Shown here piece after piece: positions 39,901 through 53,100 of a stretch of DNA of 64,000 bases. This DNA is from Dryobates pubescens. Its lineage: Eukaryota > Chordata > Aves > Piciformes > Picidae. Below the pieces are notes generated by a model. That model searched no databases, was not told where the DNA came from, and was given only the letters and a program-made list of their open reading frames with translations. Made by a program: the position numbers and the translations under genes. The stretch is from NCBI RefSeq assembly GCF_014839835.1, contig NC_071617.1, positions 37,769,652 through 37,833,651 of the forward strand. The letters are read 5' to 3'. Every line of letters begins with the position of its first letter. Position 1 is the stretch's first letter.

Positions 39901-40731
39901 TACTTGAAAAGCTGCACTTTAACTGAAATACATACATGGTCAGAAATCACACAGAAGGAACGGTAGCTTGTCATCAAGATAAAAATTCCTTCTGTTTATG
40001 AGAGGTCCTCAGTGCTAATATTAACTGTGACTACTGGAGTGAATAAGGCTTCAGGAAAAAGTTGTCATGTGGCCCTTTCACACTCTAAATAAAGATGGGC
40101 AGTATGCTTTTTGTCAAGCACTCGTGTGCATTTTGCTCTGATAAAGTATGTCATGGATTCTTCTGAAGGCAAGGCTTAACGCATGCCTGCCTTTCCTTAC
40201 CAGAATATCTCCTTGTGAAAGAAGCTGGGAAACTATGCAGGAATAATTCTAATTAATTGTGTATACACTGACTGAGTAATCAGTCCTTTGTAGAGCTATT
40301 ACAAGTCCTGCTTGGTGTCACCTGGAAAACGTTAACAGCAGCACTTGAACATGCCTAGTGTTACTAAAATACAAAGCAAGGGCAAGAGTGGTCTTAAACT
40401 CTTGAGAGTGTTGAGTGTGGTCCGTGAAATGAAAACCCCAAGACTTTCTAGTGTAAACAAAAGGCAGCTTGCACTTTAATAATGTTTATAAATACAGAAG
40501 CCAAGTTTTAACTTTTACAGATGAATCATGTATTTCTTATCATGGTGAGAAGTATCCATTGGCTCCTCATTTCCTGCCTTTCTTCTTACAGATGTCAAAC
40601 AGATCCAGTGGGAAATCGAGCGTGACAAGTGGCTTCACAATAGGGATGTGAAAAGCATCATCAGAAGAAAGAAACAGTTCAGATACAGAGGGCTGAAAAA
40701 CAAGTTCAAGGGCAAGAAACCAAAAAGATGA
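21953..40731 (+). CDS. CEBPZ: CEBPZ, CCAAT/enhancer-binding protein zeta, Noc1/Mak21-type ribosome biogenesis factor (16 exons, complete)
   Basis: Exons: 21953-22099, 22279-23804, 26252-26483, 27171-27336, 27514-27602, 28165-28218, 28689-28791, 29886-29954, 32282-32348, 34501-34601, 36342-36402, 37839-38038, 39079-39162, 39610-39671, 39757-39838, 40592-40731. Together they give 1060 residues (human 1054), with every splice site GT-AG and in phase. The protein is a nucleolar factor for large-subunit pre-rRNA processing, also described as a CCAAT-box coactivator. Seen in order: an acidic N-terminus (about residues 19-35), [13 protein letters not shown] (exon 1), a Lys/Glu-rich stretch, GGKWYEQEY, helical-repeat sequence such as [12 protein letters not shown] and [16 protein letters not shown], and the CBF/Mak21 domain around the exon 2-3 join ([31 protein letters not shown]). 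[21 protein letters not shown], acidic tracts in exons 10-13 and a basic C-terminus follow. The start ATG has a good context (agcgATGGcg) and matches the family N-terminus. The gene is intact. Confidence 0.97.
24021..24299 (+). mobile_element. CR1 3' end with a TGTGATACTAC-type tail
   Basis: Begins with the CR1 C-terminal coding block (CCAGCACCAGAACAAGGTGA, then the AGTCATTCGTCATTGGAATG segment) and ends with the CR1 3' UTR and tail. Same subfamily as the copy at 49838-50145. Confidence 0.9.
25070..26173 (+). mobile_element. CR1 LINE, RT palm to 3' end, relatively fresh
   Basis: It encodes [19 protein letters not shown] and KFADDTK (RT motifs), then a frame of 137 codons. After one stop (TAG at 25564-25566) there is a 163-codon frame to the protein's end ([20 protein letters not shown]). 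It ends in a TCTATTCTATTCTA tail. Few disruptions over 1.1 kb suggest one of the younger copies in the window. The tail ends about 78 bp upstream of CEBPZ exon 3, in the same orientation. Confidence 0.94.
26484..27170 (+). other. CEBPZ intron 3
   Basis: Its first part is occupied by the TAGTGTAT array; the rest shows nothing recognisable. Confidence 0.7.
26561..26705 (+). repeat. TAGTGTAT-type tandem repeat
   Basis: About 145 bp of imperfect copies of units such as TATTAGTG and TATATAGTG. It is AT-rich and probably variable in length. Confidence 0.9.
27776..27821 (-). mobile_element. CR1 3' tail remnant
   Basis: Four AATAG units followed by ACCAGGTTGGAAGAGACCTA. Only the terminal ~25 bp of a CR1 remain. 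It lies in CEBPZ intron 5. Confidence 0.8.
28242..28310 (+). repeat. 34-bp tandem duplication in CEBPZ intron 6
   Basis: Two near-identical copies of GCTTTGAAGTTTGATTTTTA plus ...TCAGCTGTCT lie side by side (28242-28275, 28276-28310). They start about 23 bp after the donor of exon 6. Confidence 0.9.
29030..29850 (-). mobile_element. Old, diverged CR1, antisense in CEBPZ intron 7
   Basis: CR1 landmarks are still legible on the minus strand: the 3' UTR block (GTTGGAAGGGAATTGTGGAG on plus), GCCCAGACTGTCCAG, the coding-end block, and a weak frame ending near 29845. Divergence is clearly higher than in the other copies. It ends about 36 bp before CEBPZ exon 8. Confidence 0.8.
29955..32281 (+). 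other. CEBPZ intron 8
   Basis: 2.3 kb of AT-rich intron. I see only a small TTTATTTATTTA-like patch near 31112 and no recognisable repeat family, RNA gene or exon. Confidence 0.65.
32969..33663 (+). mobile_element. Avian endogenous-retrovirus LTR-like element with a nested CR1 piece
   Basis: It begins TGTGGTGGGTTGGAAATT and ends CAAACTACCACA, so the ends form a short inverted repeat as in LTRs. The sequence after the start resembles widespread avian ERV LTRs. No internal retroviral genes are attached, so it would be a solitary LTR fossil. A CR1 3' end (33274-33502) interrupts it. No clear target-site duplication was seen. Confidence 0.5.
33274..33502 (-). mobile_element. CR1 3' end
   Basis: CATAGTATCATAGTATCAGT tail then GGTTGGAAGGGACCACAAGG, and the coding-end block on the minus strand ([20 protein letters not shown]). 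It is of a different subfamily from the AATAG-tailed copies. Confidence 0.9.
35061..35115 (+). repeat. (AATAG)11 microsatellite at a CR1 tail
   Basis: Eleven perfect AATAG units running directly into the CR1 3' terminus. Confidence 0.97.
35116..35274 (-). mobile_element. CR1 3' end, 159 bp
   Basis: ACCAGGTTGGAAGAGACCTT and then CR1 sequence up to CCCATTCCAATGGG, where similarity stops abruptly: a strongly 5'-truncated copy. Confidence 0.92.
36866..36950 (+). repeat. (GGGTA)17 microsatellite at a CR1 tail
   Basis: Seventeen uninterrupted GGGTA units (85 bp), followed by GGATAGACCAGGTTGGAAG of the CR1 3' end. It sits where other copies here carry AATAG units. Confidence 0.97.
36951..37202 (-). 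mobile_element. CR1 3' end
   Basis: Typical terminus plus the coding end on the minus strand ([20 protein letters not shown], then the ESPSLEV block). Truncated at TGTCCTCTTGTTC, where it abuts an older CR1-like terminus. Confidence 0.93.
37203..37257 (-). mobile_element. Older CR1-like 3' terminus
   Basis: ATAGAATCATTTACATTGGA followed by a TTTAAGATCATTGAGGCAAAC block: a diverged form of the common avian CR1 end. Confidence 0.6.
38039..39078 (+). other. CEBPZ intron 12
   Basis: AT-rich intron with no repeat, RNA gene or additional exon recognised. The same holds for introns 13 (39163-39609) and 15 (39839-40591). Confidence 0.7.
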
Positions 40732-40740
40732 ACTGGGCAT

Positions 40741-40746
40741 TTTAAT
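40741..40746 (-). terminator. Likely CEBPZOS polyadenylation signal (ATTAAA)
   Basis: ATTAAA on the minus strand, about 60 bases past the CEBPZOS stop. Cleavage 15-25 bases further would fall in the end of the CEBPZ coding region. Confidence 0.45.
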
Positions 40747-40806
40747 GTGGACATTTTAACACTTATTCAAAAATAATTTTTTTGTTAATCACACGTCTTT
40801 CTTACT

Positions 40807-42825
<2,019 letters not shown>

Positions 42826-43070
42826 GGCCACTGCTGGAGCAGGGCGCCCTTGCCTTACGGAAACCAGCGCCAGCCGCCGCACATGCGCGGCGCCCTGCCA
42901 CACAGGCAGCTGCGCATGCGCCAGCCCTACCCTCGCGACCGTCCCGCCTCAGGACGTGGGCAGCCCAGCGCCGCCCCTGTCGTGGGCAGCCCGGGCGGGA
43001 CTGCTGCTTTGCACGGTGACGGCAGGTGGCAGTCCTTGGAGCCAGCAGCGGGCTGCCTGTGTTTCCTGCT

Positions 43071-44698
43071 ACGGGAAAACTGCTGGATACATAAGGCTTA
43101 TGGCTGTTAAAAAGGGTCCTAGTTCTATCGTGACGATGTTGGGAAAAAAAGCCACGCCGTGTAAGATTTCGCTGTCTTTCTGACATGAAAAAAAGGCATT
43201 AGTGCACACTAGCTCCAAAAAGGGGGTGTTTAGAACCTGAGGTGGCAGTGTCTCCGCCCTGACTGATACTATGCACTAATATATAGCATCAGTATCAAAG
43301 TCACTAGTTTGCTAGCTTTTGTTTCTTTGAGATAACACCTCTGGAGGAAGAGACTGATCTTTGTAGGCCTCAGATACAGAGGTAAAGAATTGTGAATTAA
43401 GCAGTTTTCTTGAAGATGAGAAAGCTCCTAAACAATTAAGACTGTCACTAATGAGTCCACACCTCCAAGCATGTGTGAACCTTGGGGTCAGCTAGTGAAC
43501 AGACTGATGAAGACCATCAGAGGGGGGAGGAAGTCAAGGTTTTTGAATACCCTCCCCAAAAATTCACCAGAGGATGGAAATACACATGTGAAAGAGACAT
43601 TTATATCTACTAGCATGATCTCTGAAAGGCTGATGAATATGTTAATCAGTTCCCAGAATGTGAGTGAATATGCATGGAATGCTGATATATATTCTTTGTA
43701 AGATGCTAGTTCAGGTGTTCAGATGGGTAGAGTCATCCCTTGTGTGCCTGGCTGTAAATAAAAGGAGCATCTACTCCTCAATGCCAAAATCACTGTTGGG
43801 GAGTTAACCTGGTGGTTTTGGTAACACTGAGTAGTAAACTTGCTATTCTATGGCTTTGATTTGATTGTTTCCTATTATTCACTGTCTGTTTCTATTAACT
43901 CCATAGTAGGAGTCTGATTTTATTGCCAAAACAAAGTCTCCTGGGATTTTTCTTGGGAACTTCTTCATTGTGAGATAATTCCCCTCTCCCCAAACTCCAC
44001 TAATGTTATGCAAGATTAGATACAATGTTTTGCTGCTCATTCTTACGGAGTGATACTTTTTCCAATCTTGTTTTCCCTGGTGGCTGAGCTTGCAACTTTT
44101 GCTTGCTCTCAGTGGGATTTCTTACTCAACTGATTCCTGCTGTGTAGATTATAAATGGACAGGATCAACTCAGCTTTCATATCTGGAAAGAGAGGAGAGA
44201 AAGAAACATGTCAAATCTGGGGGAGGGCAGAAGCAACAGCAAAGATTTCTACACCACTTCAAAATACCTTAAATAGACATAATGAAAAATTAGTCATACA
44301 CCACCTTCCTGCTGGTGTATGCCAGAGGGACGTACTCCTTGTATCAGGAATGTGTAGGCATTAGAGAAGTACCTTATAGGAAAAGCTGAAATGACATCCA
44401 TTAAGCAGGTTAGAATTCCATCTTGGGTCAGTCAGAAATTTTCCTTCTGTGTTGGAATAAAGCACCTTACTTCCTGCACAAAGTCCTAATCCTTCATTTT
44501 ACATCTTGGCCATAGCACTTCAGCCACCAAACTTAAGAACAAAAAGACACACAGCATCAATTCTGTACCAGAAGGTTACAGTGGGTCACTAGGCACCAAG
44601 TATTTTCTGCAGTTTCCTGGCATCTACCTCAAAAATTATTCAACCTGTGATTAAACACATAAATCCTCATTTTTAGTTAGCTCCCTCTGGGGCTAAAC
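43071..44698. other. Intergenic region upstream of CEBPZOS
   Basis: No gene recognised. About 43440-43830 has an LTR-like look (TATATATT near 43685, AATAAAA near 43757 and a GGTAACA end) but I could not define its ends. Confidence 0.5.
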
Positions 44699-45102
44699 TG
44701 TAGCAGTTGCTCCATCACCGGATGACCCTTCCCCAGCAGAGAAGCATCAGAAAAAGGACAGAACACTCACAGGTTGAAATGAAAACAGATGTAATGAAAT
44801 AATGAAACTGATACCAATGCCAACACAAAGTGTATAAATTTATACTCAGCCCAGTAAAGATACATCACACTAAAGAGGAAAACAGTCCTCAGGAGCAAAG
44901 GAAGGAAAAAGAGCAGGATCAGGAGAACCTCAATCAGGAACCTTATATTTCTTCAAACTGCCCCCTTTATACTGAGCTTGACCTTTATGGTATGGGATAC
45001 ATCTGTGAGCCAGCTCAGGTCAGCTGTCCTGGCTAGCTCCAGACTGCTAATGGCCTGTAGCCCATGGCTAGTCTAGGATTCTGTCCCAGCAAAACCAGGA
45101 CA
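44699..45102 (-). mobile_element. Avian endogenous-retrovirus LTR, solitary, minus orientation
   Basis: Read on the minus strand it begins TGTCCTGGTTTTGCTGGGAC, a start shared by abundant avian ERV LTRs. A TATA-like AGTATAAAGGGGG follows about 140 bases later, then an A/T-rich end. No retroviral genes adjoin. It is a fossil; the low-coordinate end is approximate. Confidence 0.65.
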
Positions 45103-46267
45103 AAGAGTTAAGTTATATAATATGCAGTCAAAAGTAGTAAGTGTTAACTAAAAAGCCCCCTGCCAATTTGATTTAGTGTTCAGAGCCTCACACAGAGGAC
45201 GTATAATCCTGAGTGGTGGACTTCTGCCTCCTCTCCCTGACAACTTGTATTTAACTTTGAGATAGGATGGTCTTTTTTTTAAACCTTAAAGCACTGATAC
45301 TGGGCAACGAGAGATAGTTAAACAGTGTTGATTCCATTGCTGGTCCAAAAGCAGAGTCACTTCTCATCCCAGCTGACTACAAACTAGCACGTTTTTCATC
45401 TCTGTAATTTCAGTGAGGGGTATAGGTATTAGAGACAATAAGAATAGAATGGAGTAGGAGAAGAATTACTCAGACTACTAGGTGAACCAAGCTCTAAATA
45501 CATCCAAGCATTTAATTTACTGAGGAAAGGAATTCTTATAGATGGCTCAAAATTCTAACTCAGCAAAGGCTGCTCTAGGGGTCAGCATGATGATACTGGA
45601 AACAATTAACAGTCCCTCTGTTCTGCAGAGCTGGGAAGCCTGTTGAAGGTCATCCAAAGCACTCAGCCTCACTGAGAATCATGCTGCTTTGCTCTGTGAT
45701 ATTGGCTATCCTTTAGTCTTGGATAGGATAACTATATTTTCTTTTTCTCCTCAAAAACTTTATATTATAGAAATACAGGCTTGATCATGACTGGTGCAGC
45801 AGCAATAAAATTTTTCATGAGTAATACAAGAGCAGACCTCTGTGTCTGTGTTGAATGAACTACCTCAAAAACCCCAAATAATCCCAATCAATGTTTGTAA
45901 TAGGGGAACACAGAAGAACAGGCAGCTGCAGACCAGGCAACAGTAATATTTCATTGACACTGCAATTCCAAATGAAGGAAGCAATACAAAGGATTAATCT
46001 TGGTGGATCAGGAGTCAGAAAAAATAAAGCTTCATGAATACTGGCAAGAATTTGTTAATTTCTAACTGTTCAGGGATGTGACAAATCAGCAGTGAGGCCT
46101 ACCCCCACTACATGTTATGGAGCTCATTCTGCATTAAAAACCCAACAGCCGAATCAAACATGTCCAACTGAACAGAGGGAGCATAACAGACCAGTATATC
46201 TCCTTGGGAAGTACATCTAGAGTGTCACGAATAGCATACAGGCAGACCAAGACCTTGTTTAGCACAA
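45103..46267. other. Intergenic, nothing recognised
   Basis: 1.2 kb of unremarkable AT-rich DNA. Confidence 0.6.
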
Positions 46268-46346
46268 GACTTGATAGAGTAAGGTAGTGGTTGGACTCAA
46301 TGATCTTATAGGATTTTTCCAACCAAAATAGCTCTATCATTCTACA
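46268..46346 (+). mobile_element. CR1-like 3' terminus, diverged
   Basis: GGTTGGACTCAATGATCTTA then a TCCAACCAAAATAG block and a CTATCATTCTACA tail: the end of an older CR1. Confidence 0.75.
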
Positions 46347-46450
46347 ATTGTGGTCAATGAGTAAGCATGACATAAATAAAAGGGAGGAAAAATCATATGA
46401 ATGAAAGTGCAAAAACTGTGAGCACTACAGCAACCATGTTCCGCAGCATA

Positions 46451-46970
46451 AGAATCATAGAATCATAGAATCAATAAGGTTGGAAAAGACCTCAAAGATC
46501 ATCAAGTCCAACCTGTCACCCAAGACCTCATGACCACTAGACCATGTCACCAAGTGCCATGTCCAATCCCCTCTTGAACACCTCCAGAGACGGTGACTTC
46601 ACCACCTCCCTGGGCAGCATATTCCAATGGCTAACGACTCTGTGAAGAACTTTCTCCTCACCTTGAGCCTAAACTTCCCCTCATGCAGCTTGAGACTGTG
46701 TCCTCTTGTTCTGGTTCTGGTTGCCTGGGAGAAGAGACCAAAGACAACAACCCCCTCCTGGCTACAACCACCCTTCAGGTAGTTGTAGAGAGCAATAAGG
46801 TCTCTCCTGAGCCTCCTCTTCTCCAGGCTAAACAATCCCAGCTCCCTCAGCCTCTCCTCATAGGGCTTGTGCTCAAGGCCTCTCCCCAGCCTCGTTGCCC
46901 TTCTCTGGACACGTTCAAGAGTCTCAATGTCCTTCTTAAACTGGCCGGGGGGCAGAACTGGACACAGAAT
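46451..46970 (-). mobile_element. CR1 3' end
   Basis: ATCATAGAATCATAGAATCA tail, then the terminus and a minus-strand frame with [18 protein letters not shown] and [11 protein letters not shown]. 5'-truncated within the CR1 ORF2 C-terminus. Confidence 0.92.
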
Positions 46971-47659
46971 AAACCAGGCAGGAGCAGCCTGTACATATGA
47001 AAGTGAAGACCAACAGCTGCAATGTGAAATCAAGTTTGGCTTTAATTCTGAACATGTGCTTACACAATTCTCCCAAGTCTGCCCCTCAATCATTTCTATG
47101 CCTAGTCCTTTTTTTTTGGGGAAGAACACTTTTTTTTTTTTTTTAACCTTAAAGTTCTAGACTACATCTGCATCAAGCATGAAGGTGGATTGAGCCATGG
47201 GACAATGTGCCATCACCACTTTAATAAGGAAAAACAATTGACTAAACCAAAGTTTAAACATCAGTTTGAACTTTGGGTTCCATTCACTGCATTTCTGCTG
47301 GCATCTAGATGCTCAAAAATTGACTGGCATCACATGTTCCTAAAAATGTGTCTGTAAAAATAAAAGGCTATCTCAAACTTGCCCATAAAATTAGGATTTC
47401 CCCTTAATTTAGAGAAATTTCCTGAATTCAGGAATTGATCCTAAATAAGGGAATATGCAGGTCTTAATTTATCAGAGATCAAAGGTAATTCTATTGCCTG
47501 AAAGCAAAACATTCCTAACTAACAAGGGACCAACTCAGGAACAAGGTATACTCTGTTAACTACAGTTTTTCATCACTTTTTCTGCACTGGTGGCAAATTT
47601 GCTTTTCCTGTGGATTTGAGGTGCCTTTGAGTGCCCTTGAATTTGTAAATACATACATA

Positions 47660-47727
47660 CATAGAATAAACCAGGTTGGAAGAGACATTCAAGATCATCG
47701 CGTCCAACCCATCAACCAATCCAATGT
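47660..47727 (-). mobile_element. CR1 3' terminus, short
   Basis: ATAGAATAAACCAGGTTGGA and about 50 further CR1 bases. Confidence 0.85.
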
Positions 47728-49046
47728 TTCCTCCTGCTCCCCCAGACCCACGCAAGCTCTTACCTGTACCTTGGTGTAACTCCTTTGTTCAGCTGTCTTT
47801 CAGGTGATAAGTGCAAGAATGGAAATGTGCAGCCTCTGGCTTGCTGCCCATTCCTCCCTGGTGCCATGGCAACGCAGACTACCAGATCTGCACTCAGACT
47901 CTATGTCTGCTCTGGTCACCAAATGTTTATCAGTAATGCTGAACTTTGCAGTTGTTTTATATTTCCAACAATGGACACCTCCTAAAATGCAGCTTCTTTG
48001 ATGGATTTCTATTCCAGAAAAATATTTCTTCCAACTGAAGTCAAAATTACACAATTTAAGGCTGTGATCCCTGATCCTTCAACTTGTTTTTTAGATGGCT
48101 GGGGCTCTGAATCCATCCTCAAAAAAAGAACCCCAGTTGGTTAACCAGGATATTCCTGCAGGGTCAGGGTCCTCTTCATCACCTGCAAAACCACAACAGA
48201 ACAGTGCTTGTGCTATCTTGTCCCTTGACACAGACTTCTTCCACACCCCCTCTCTCCTCAAAAGCACTGTGGTCTTCTCCTCAGCTTCTCCATGCAGATT
48301 CCAGTGCCAGACACTTCAGTCATCATGGCCTGTGACACCTAAGGTATCAAGAGAGGAAACTACTGTTATGTTTTGAGAAACCACCAGCCCCTTGATCCTC
48401 CTTGCTAAAACCCCAGCTCCCTTCAAAATCTCATCCAGTTCCAAGGGAGTCCTGCACAGCACCAGCAAACCCAGAAGGTAAATGCTTCACAGAGGTGTGA
48501 CATGATACTTTGCTCTTGGTCACCAGCCCAGGCTAAACCACCTCACCTTCTCAGACCATTCATGAGCGTTTGGCTTTGTTCCTCCAAGCCTGCTTGTGGC
48601 ACCTGCGAAAAAACAAAGCAAAAGGCACATGCTGAGGTACTGCCTGAAACCACAGCCTGCTCATGGGCCTGATTCCCATTTCCTGCTTTTCTCTCTCATC
48701 TGGTTGCCTGTCTAGCATCTTTCATTTTGGGCTGCCATGTTGAGCCTCATGTACCCCCTTATAAAACACAAACAATGAGGGGTACTACAACTTCACCAAG
48801 AAGACAACAACCTGAGAAAGACCAGCTACTTCAGCTCATTAGTCATGGCTCACCTTGCCTGAGTCACCTCTAATATTTATATGCTACTTTACGCATCACA
48901 CCTGCAAAGTAGGGAAAAAACCAAACCATAATTTAGTCATACAGCCACCAGTCATATTCTTCCTTCAAAGCCATAAGAAATCCATTTAAAATGCTCTGCT
49001 CGCTTCCTCCATTGCTGTTTAGTGCTGATCTTGTCTTCCCAAATCT
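47728..49046. other. Intergenic, nothing recognised
   Basis: Some frames of 60-93 codons on both strands show no domain or splice support. The 0.7 kb before it (46971-47659) is similar, with T runs near 47108-47144. Confidence 0.55.
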
Positions 49047-49263
49047 GAAAAAAGAAAAAGAAAAAAAAAAGAAAAAGAAAGAAAAGAAAAAGAAAGAAAA
49101 AGAAAGAAAAAGAAAAAGAAAAAGAAAATGAAAAAGAAAAAGAAAAAGAAAAAGAAAAAGAGAAAGAGAAAAAGAAAAAGAAAAAGAAAAAGAAAAAGAA
49201 AAAGAAAGAAAAAGAAAAAGGGAAAGAAAAAGAAAAAGAGAAAGAAAAAGAAAAAGAAAAAGG
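49047..49263 (+). repeat. Polypurine tract, (AAAAAG)n
   Basis: 217 bp of A and G with a single T (49129), mostly AAAAAG and AAAG units. The Lys/Arg and Phe/Leu frames over it are artefacts of the repeat. Confidence 0.97.
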
Positions 49264-49837
49264 TCTCCCAGATGCTGATCAAGAGCTTAAAAATTCCAGA
49301 AGTCTGTTTTCCCTGGAGGAACATTATCTAGAATGATTAAAAACCCATTTAAAACCCCATTAAAACCCCAGGGTCATTATGAAGGGTTCTCCAACTGACT
49401 CCCTTAACAGAAGTAGATGAGTCCTAAAGAACAGAAAACACCAAAAAAGCCCCATGGAAATACATGAAATGTATTGGAAACTTTTGCAACAGCCTGATTA
49501 ACACCTAGGCAGCTAGAACAAAAATAACGTGCAAAACACCAACTCACCATGTAAGATGTGTTGATAACAATAGGTGAAGTCTATCATCCTCTCTGAAATG
49601 TGCCAGAGGAGATGCAAGGTGACAGCAGACATCTCTGGATCCCAGGTACCAAATAGAACTGCACCAGAAGCCAGAAACCAGACTACTCTGGGTGCAAAGA
49701 TGCCTTTGGTTTCCAAAGGTTCTAATAAGACACAAGGCATCATCACAGGGATTAGAGGTACTCCCTGATGTGTGTGATTTTGCTCTGAACTATAGTTTCC
49801 ATTCCATAAGTTTATTTTTTCCAGCACTTAAGACTAA

Positions 49838-50145
49838 GGCAACGAGGCAACCCAGGCAACCCAGGCAACCAGCACCAGAACAAGGGGACACAGTCTCAAG
49901 TTGTGCCAGGGGAGGTTTAGACTCGAGGTGAGGAAAAAGTTCTTCACTGAGCGAGTCATTCGTCATTGGAATGGGCTGCCCAGGGAGGTGGTGGAGTCGC
50001 CGTCCCTGGAGGTGTTCAAGGGGAGATTGGACATGGCACTTGGTGCCATGATCTAGTTGTGAGGTCTGTCGGAACAGGTTGGACTTGATGATCCTTGGGG
50101 TCTCTTCCAACCTTAGTTACTGTGATACTGTGATACTGTGAATTT
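49838..50145 (+). mobile_element. CR1 3' end with a TGTGATACTG tail
   Basis: CCAGCACCAGAACAAGGGGA, the coding end, the 3' UTR and three TGTGATACTG-like tail units. The first ~30 bp are a small GGCAACCCA tandem repeat at the truncation point. Closely matches 24021-24299. Confidence 0.92.
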
Positions 50146-53100
50146 GTGCTTTACTCTCAGCAGTACTGATCTCAGCTCACAGGCTTGCATCCAAAATGTC
50201 AGAAAACATTATGATTTATTGTGAGGACATTTACTTCAATCCAAACCATATTATTTTCAGCTGACATTTGCTTTCAGATTTGGATTTGCTTGGAAGCAAC
50301 ACCAGAATCTGAAATTCAGGCAGAATACATTTGAGAAAACTGCTCCTTGCATGAGAAGAGTAGCTCAAAAACAAAGGAGAAAGTATACAGGGGTTGTGGG
50401 GGAGTGCATTGTAACCATCCTCAGATAAACTGAAAATCTAATTTGTAATACACAGAATATGCTTCAAATTGTTTTAGATTATACCTATATAAATATAGAT
50501 GTTCAAATCTTTTACTACTATTTGCCACAATCTACAGAATTTTGCCACTAAGAAGGAAGCCCCAAAATGTAGAAGAATGGCATCATTAAATAATTAACTG
50601 TCTTTTTGGAGTATTTCCAAGTGAAAACAGGTTTGAGGAATACTGAAATTAAGTAGATGCACTCATTTTTCTGTGGAAGAATTGGCCCATGAGATGGCAC
50701 CACTCTAACAAGGCGAGGTGAAAGCCCTTGTTTTGTGACCGATGAGGGATGGACAGCACCAGCACTGTTCACTGCTGCTGGAGTAAGCCTGTGACCTTGT
50801 GTCCGAGGCTTGTAATGTTCGCCTTTGTGCGGGGCTTTGTCTTGACATGTAAAGTTGCTGTGATTGCTGCAGAAGACAAATTATGTTGTGGATTTATTTC
50901 CTGTCCTCTTTGCTGGCTCTGGTTTGGGAGGGGTTAAAGAGCATCTGTCTTGCTCCCTAAATGTAAGACAGTAGCCTGTTGCACTGCTTTTTAATATGCT
51001 TTATGTTTCTGAAAGGAAAAGAAGTTTTAGTGTTCAAGGTGAGGAAGTAAGAATAAAATATGTAGGTTTTTTATGTATTAGTGGGACAAGACAACTCTGC
51101 CACTGTTACAAACTGCATGCTGAAAAGCATGTAAGTAATGTAATGTAGTGTACAAAAGCAACAGAGTTATGCATGAGACTCTTTAAGGTGTAGAATGTGA
51201 TGTGACAACATCTTTATGTGCAACATTAGAAGGCTATTTCTTGGCATTATTCAGTATCGGTGTTGTTTCTTGTTTTGTTGCTGCAAAACAGTATTGACTA
51301 AGACATACTGGAAGTCTAAATCTTTTAGTCATATGTTTGCAGAAAGGAGAAAAAGTGCAAAAGGAGAAGTGAAAAAAAACAAACAGCCAACTAGTTGATT
51401 TGAGTCAGTTTTATTGTGTCAATTGTGACATGGTTGCTTACAAGGAAGAGATGGGTTTTGCTAATCTAGGAAGTCCTCTCCTAGTATCTATTTCTTCTTA
51501 TAGAACTAGGCATCAGAAGCTTAGGTTGATGCATGAAAATAGGAGTTTGGGGAAGGATTTTGTTGCACTAGAATGGTAGTGGAGTCTGGGCTCTAACCAG
51601 AGTCCTAGTTCAAGGTTTCATTCAGCCCATAGAATTTCCGTTAGTTGATGAGTTCTGGTCTGGAAAGAAAATGGTGTATTTAGGGGCTTGAGAAGAATGC
51701 CTTAATGTTTAGGGTGAATATACAGCAGCTGTGAGTCATGACACTGAACTGAGAAAAAGAAGGTAAATGCAAAAGGGAAAAGCTGGCACAAAAAGTGAAA
51801 TGTGTGTCTTTATTTTAAGGAGACCATAATTCCACTGGATTGGGTCCAGGGTTCTGCTGGACTGTATAAAGACCTAGAAGGTCATTGTTACGACTTGGCA
51901 CTGGCTTTGATTTCTCACAGAGTTTGGAAGAGTTCAGACATGGAGTCATGATGCTGATTGCCTCTCCTCTTCAGGGAGAGGGATCAGCAGACAAAGAAGG
52001 ATATTTCACTCTTAATATTGAGCAGTTTGTGTTAAGTCAACAGAGGGACATTTTACCAAAAACCACTGTTCAGCAGGAAACAGATCACACAGCTCCCCAA
52101 GGTTTGCTGCAGGATGCATCATCCTATTAACTTGGCAGGAACTGGTAGAAAAGCATGTATTGGAGGTTGCATGGAAGTAGTGAAAAAGCAGGAGGGAGTG
52201 AAAATGCTGTGTTTGTGTAGTGAAGTTACAATCTGCAGCTAAATATTTGTGGATTTTCTTCCATTTGGGTGTTTGCTCTCACACTTTCAGAATCATAGAA
52301 TTGTTTAGGTTGAAAGAAGCTCTAAGATCATTGATGCCAACCATTAAATGGTGCTGAATAGATTTCTTGTCCTAATTTCCTATAGCTTGCAAATTAGTAG
52401 GGGAATGGCAAGAGAGGAGGATAAAGAATGAAAAGGAAAGATCAGTTTCCCCGGTTTGAAACCAGAAATTGCTGGCCTGCCTTTTGATTTTGGATGTGAC
52501 ACTCAGATCCACCAAGCCATGATGTCACCAAGCAGTACTAAAAATCTCTGCACACCACTTTCTCTCTTGAACCAAGGGAGCCTGTTGTCTGGTTTAATTC
52601 TTCTGTCAGCTTCTCAGGTGTTTTCTGTCCAGGGCATAAACTCCTTGGCATTTGCCAGGCTTAGATGCTCATGAACCTGTCTGATAAAGGACTCACACAT
52701 TGAGGCCCTTCAAGGGGTTTGTGTCTCAAAGTCTTAATGTTGTCCTTATTCCTTTTACTTATTAAGGGTTATGAAGGTTAAGCTACAGTAAAGTCATACT
52801 ATAAATTTTCTGCCCCCCTGACTCTGGTGCACATACAGTTAATACTGGGCAGGTGACAACATGGATTTGGAGGCTCCTAGTGCTATTGGCTTTGGTCTGT
52901 GTGTAAGCAGAGTAGTGCTATAAATAAATACATGTCATACGATGTCATATGTAAATATGGTATTGAGTGGTGCATAAATGGAATAGTTGTATGCACTATA
53001 AGACATTATATGATGTGTACTCATTGTATATGTATTATTGTATAAATATAACATATATCAGCTGCTTCCTGCCACGCAACCTGAGGCACTTCATATAACA

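Noticed and set aside
43440-43830. Possible second LTR with TATA and AATAAA signals
   Set aside because: Ends, family and target-site duplication could not be defined, so it is only mentioned in the region note.
48095-48376. 93-codon Ser/Pro-rich frame
   Set aside because: No domain, splice context or recognised relative.
49019-49331. 100-codon Phe/Leu-rich and 67-codon Lys/Arg-rich frames
   Set aside because: They are translations of the AAAAAG repeat on each strand.
51885-52130. 81-codon frame (SLEEFRHGVMM) as a gene
   Set aside because: No family recognised and no splice or promoter support.
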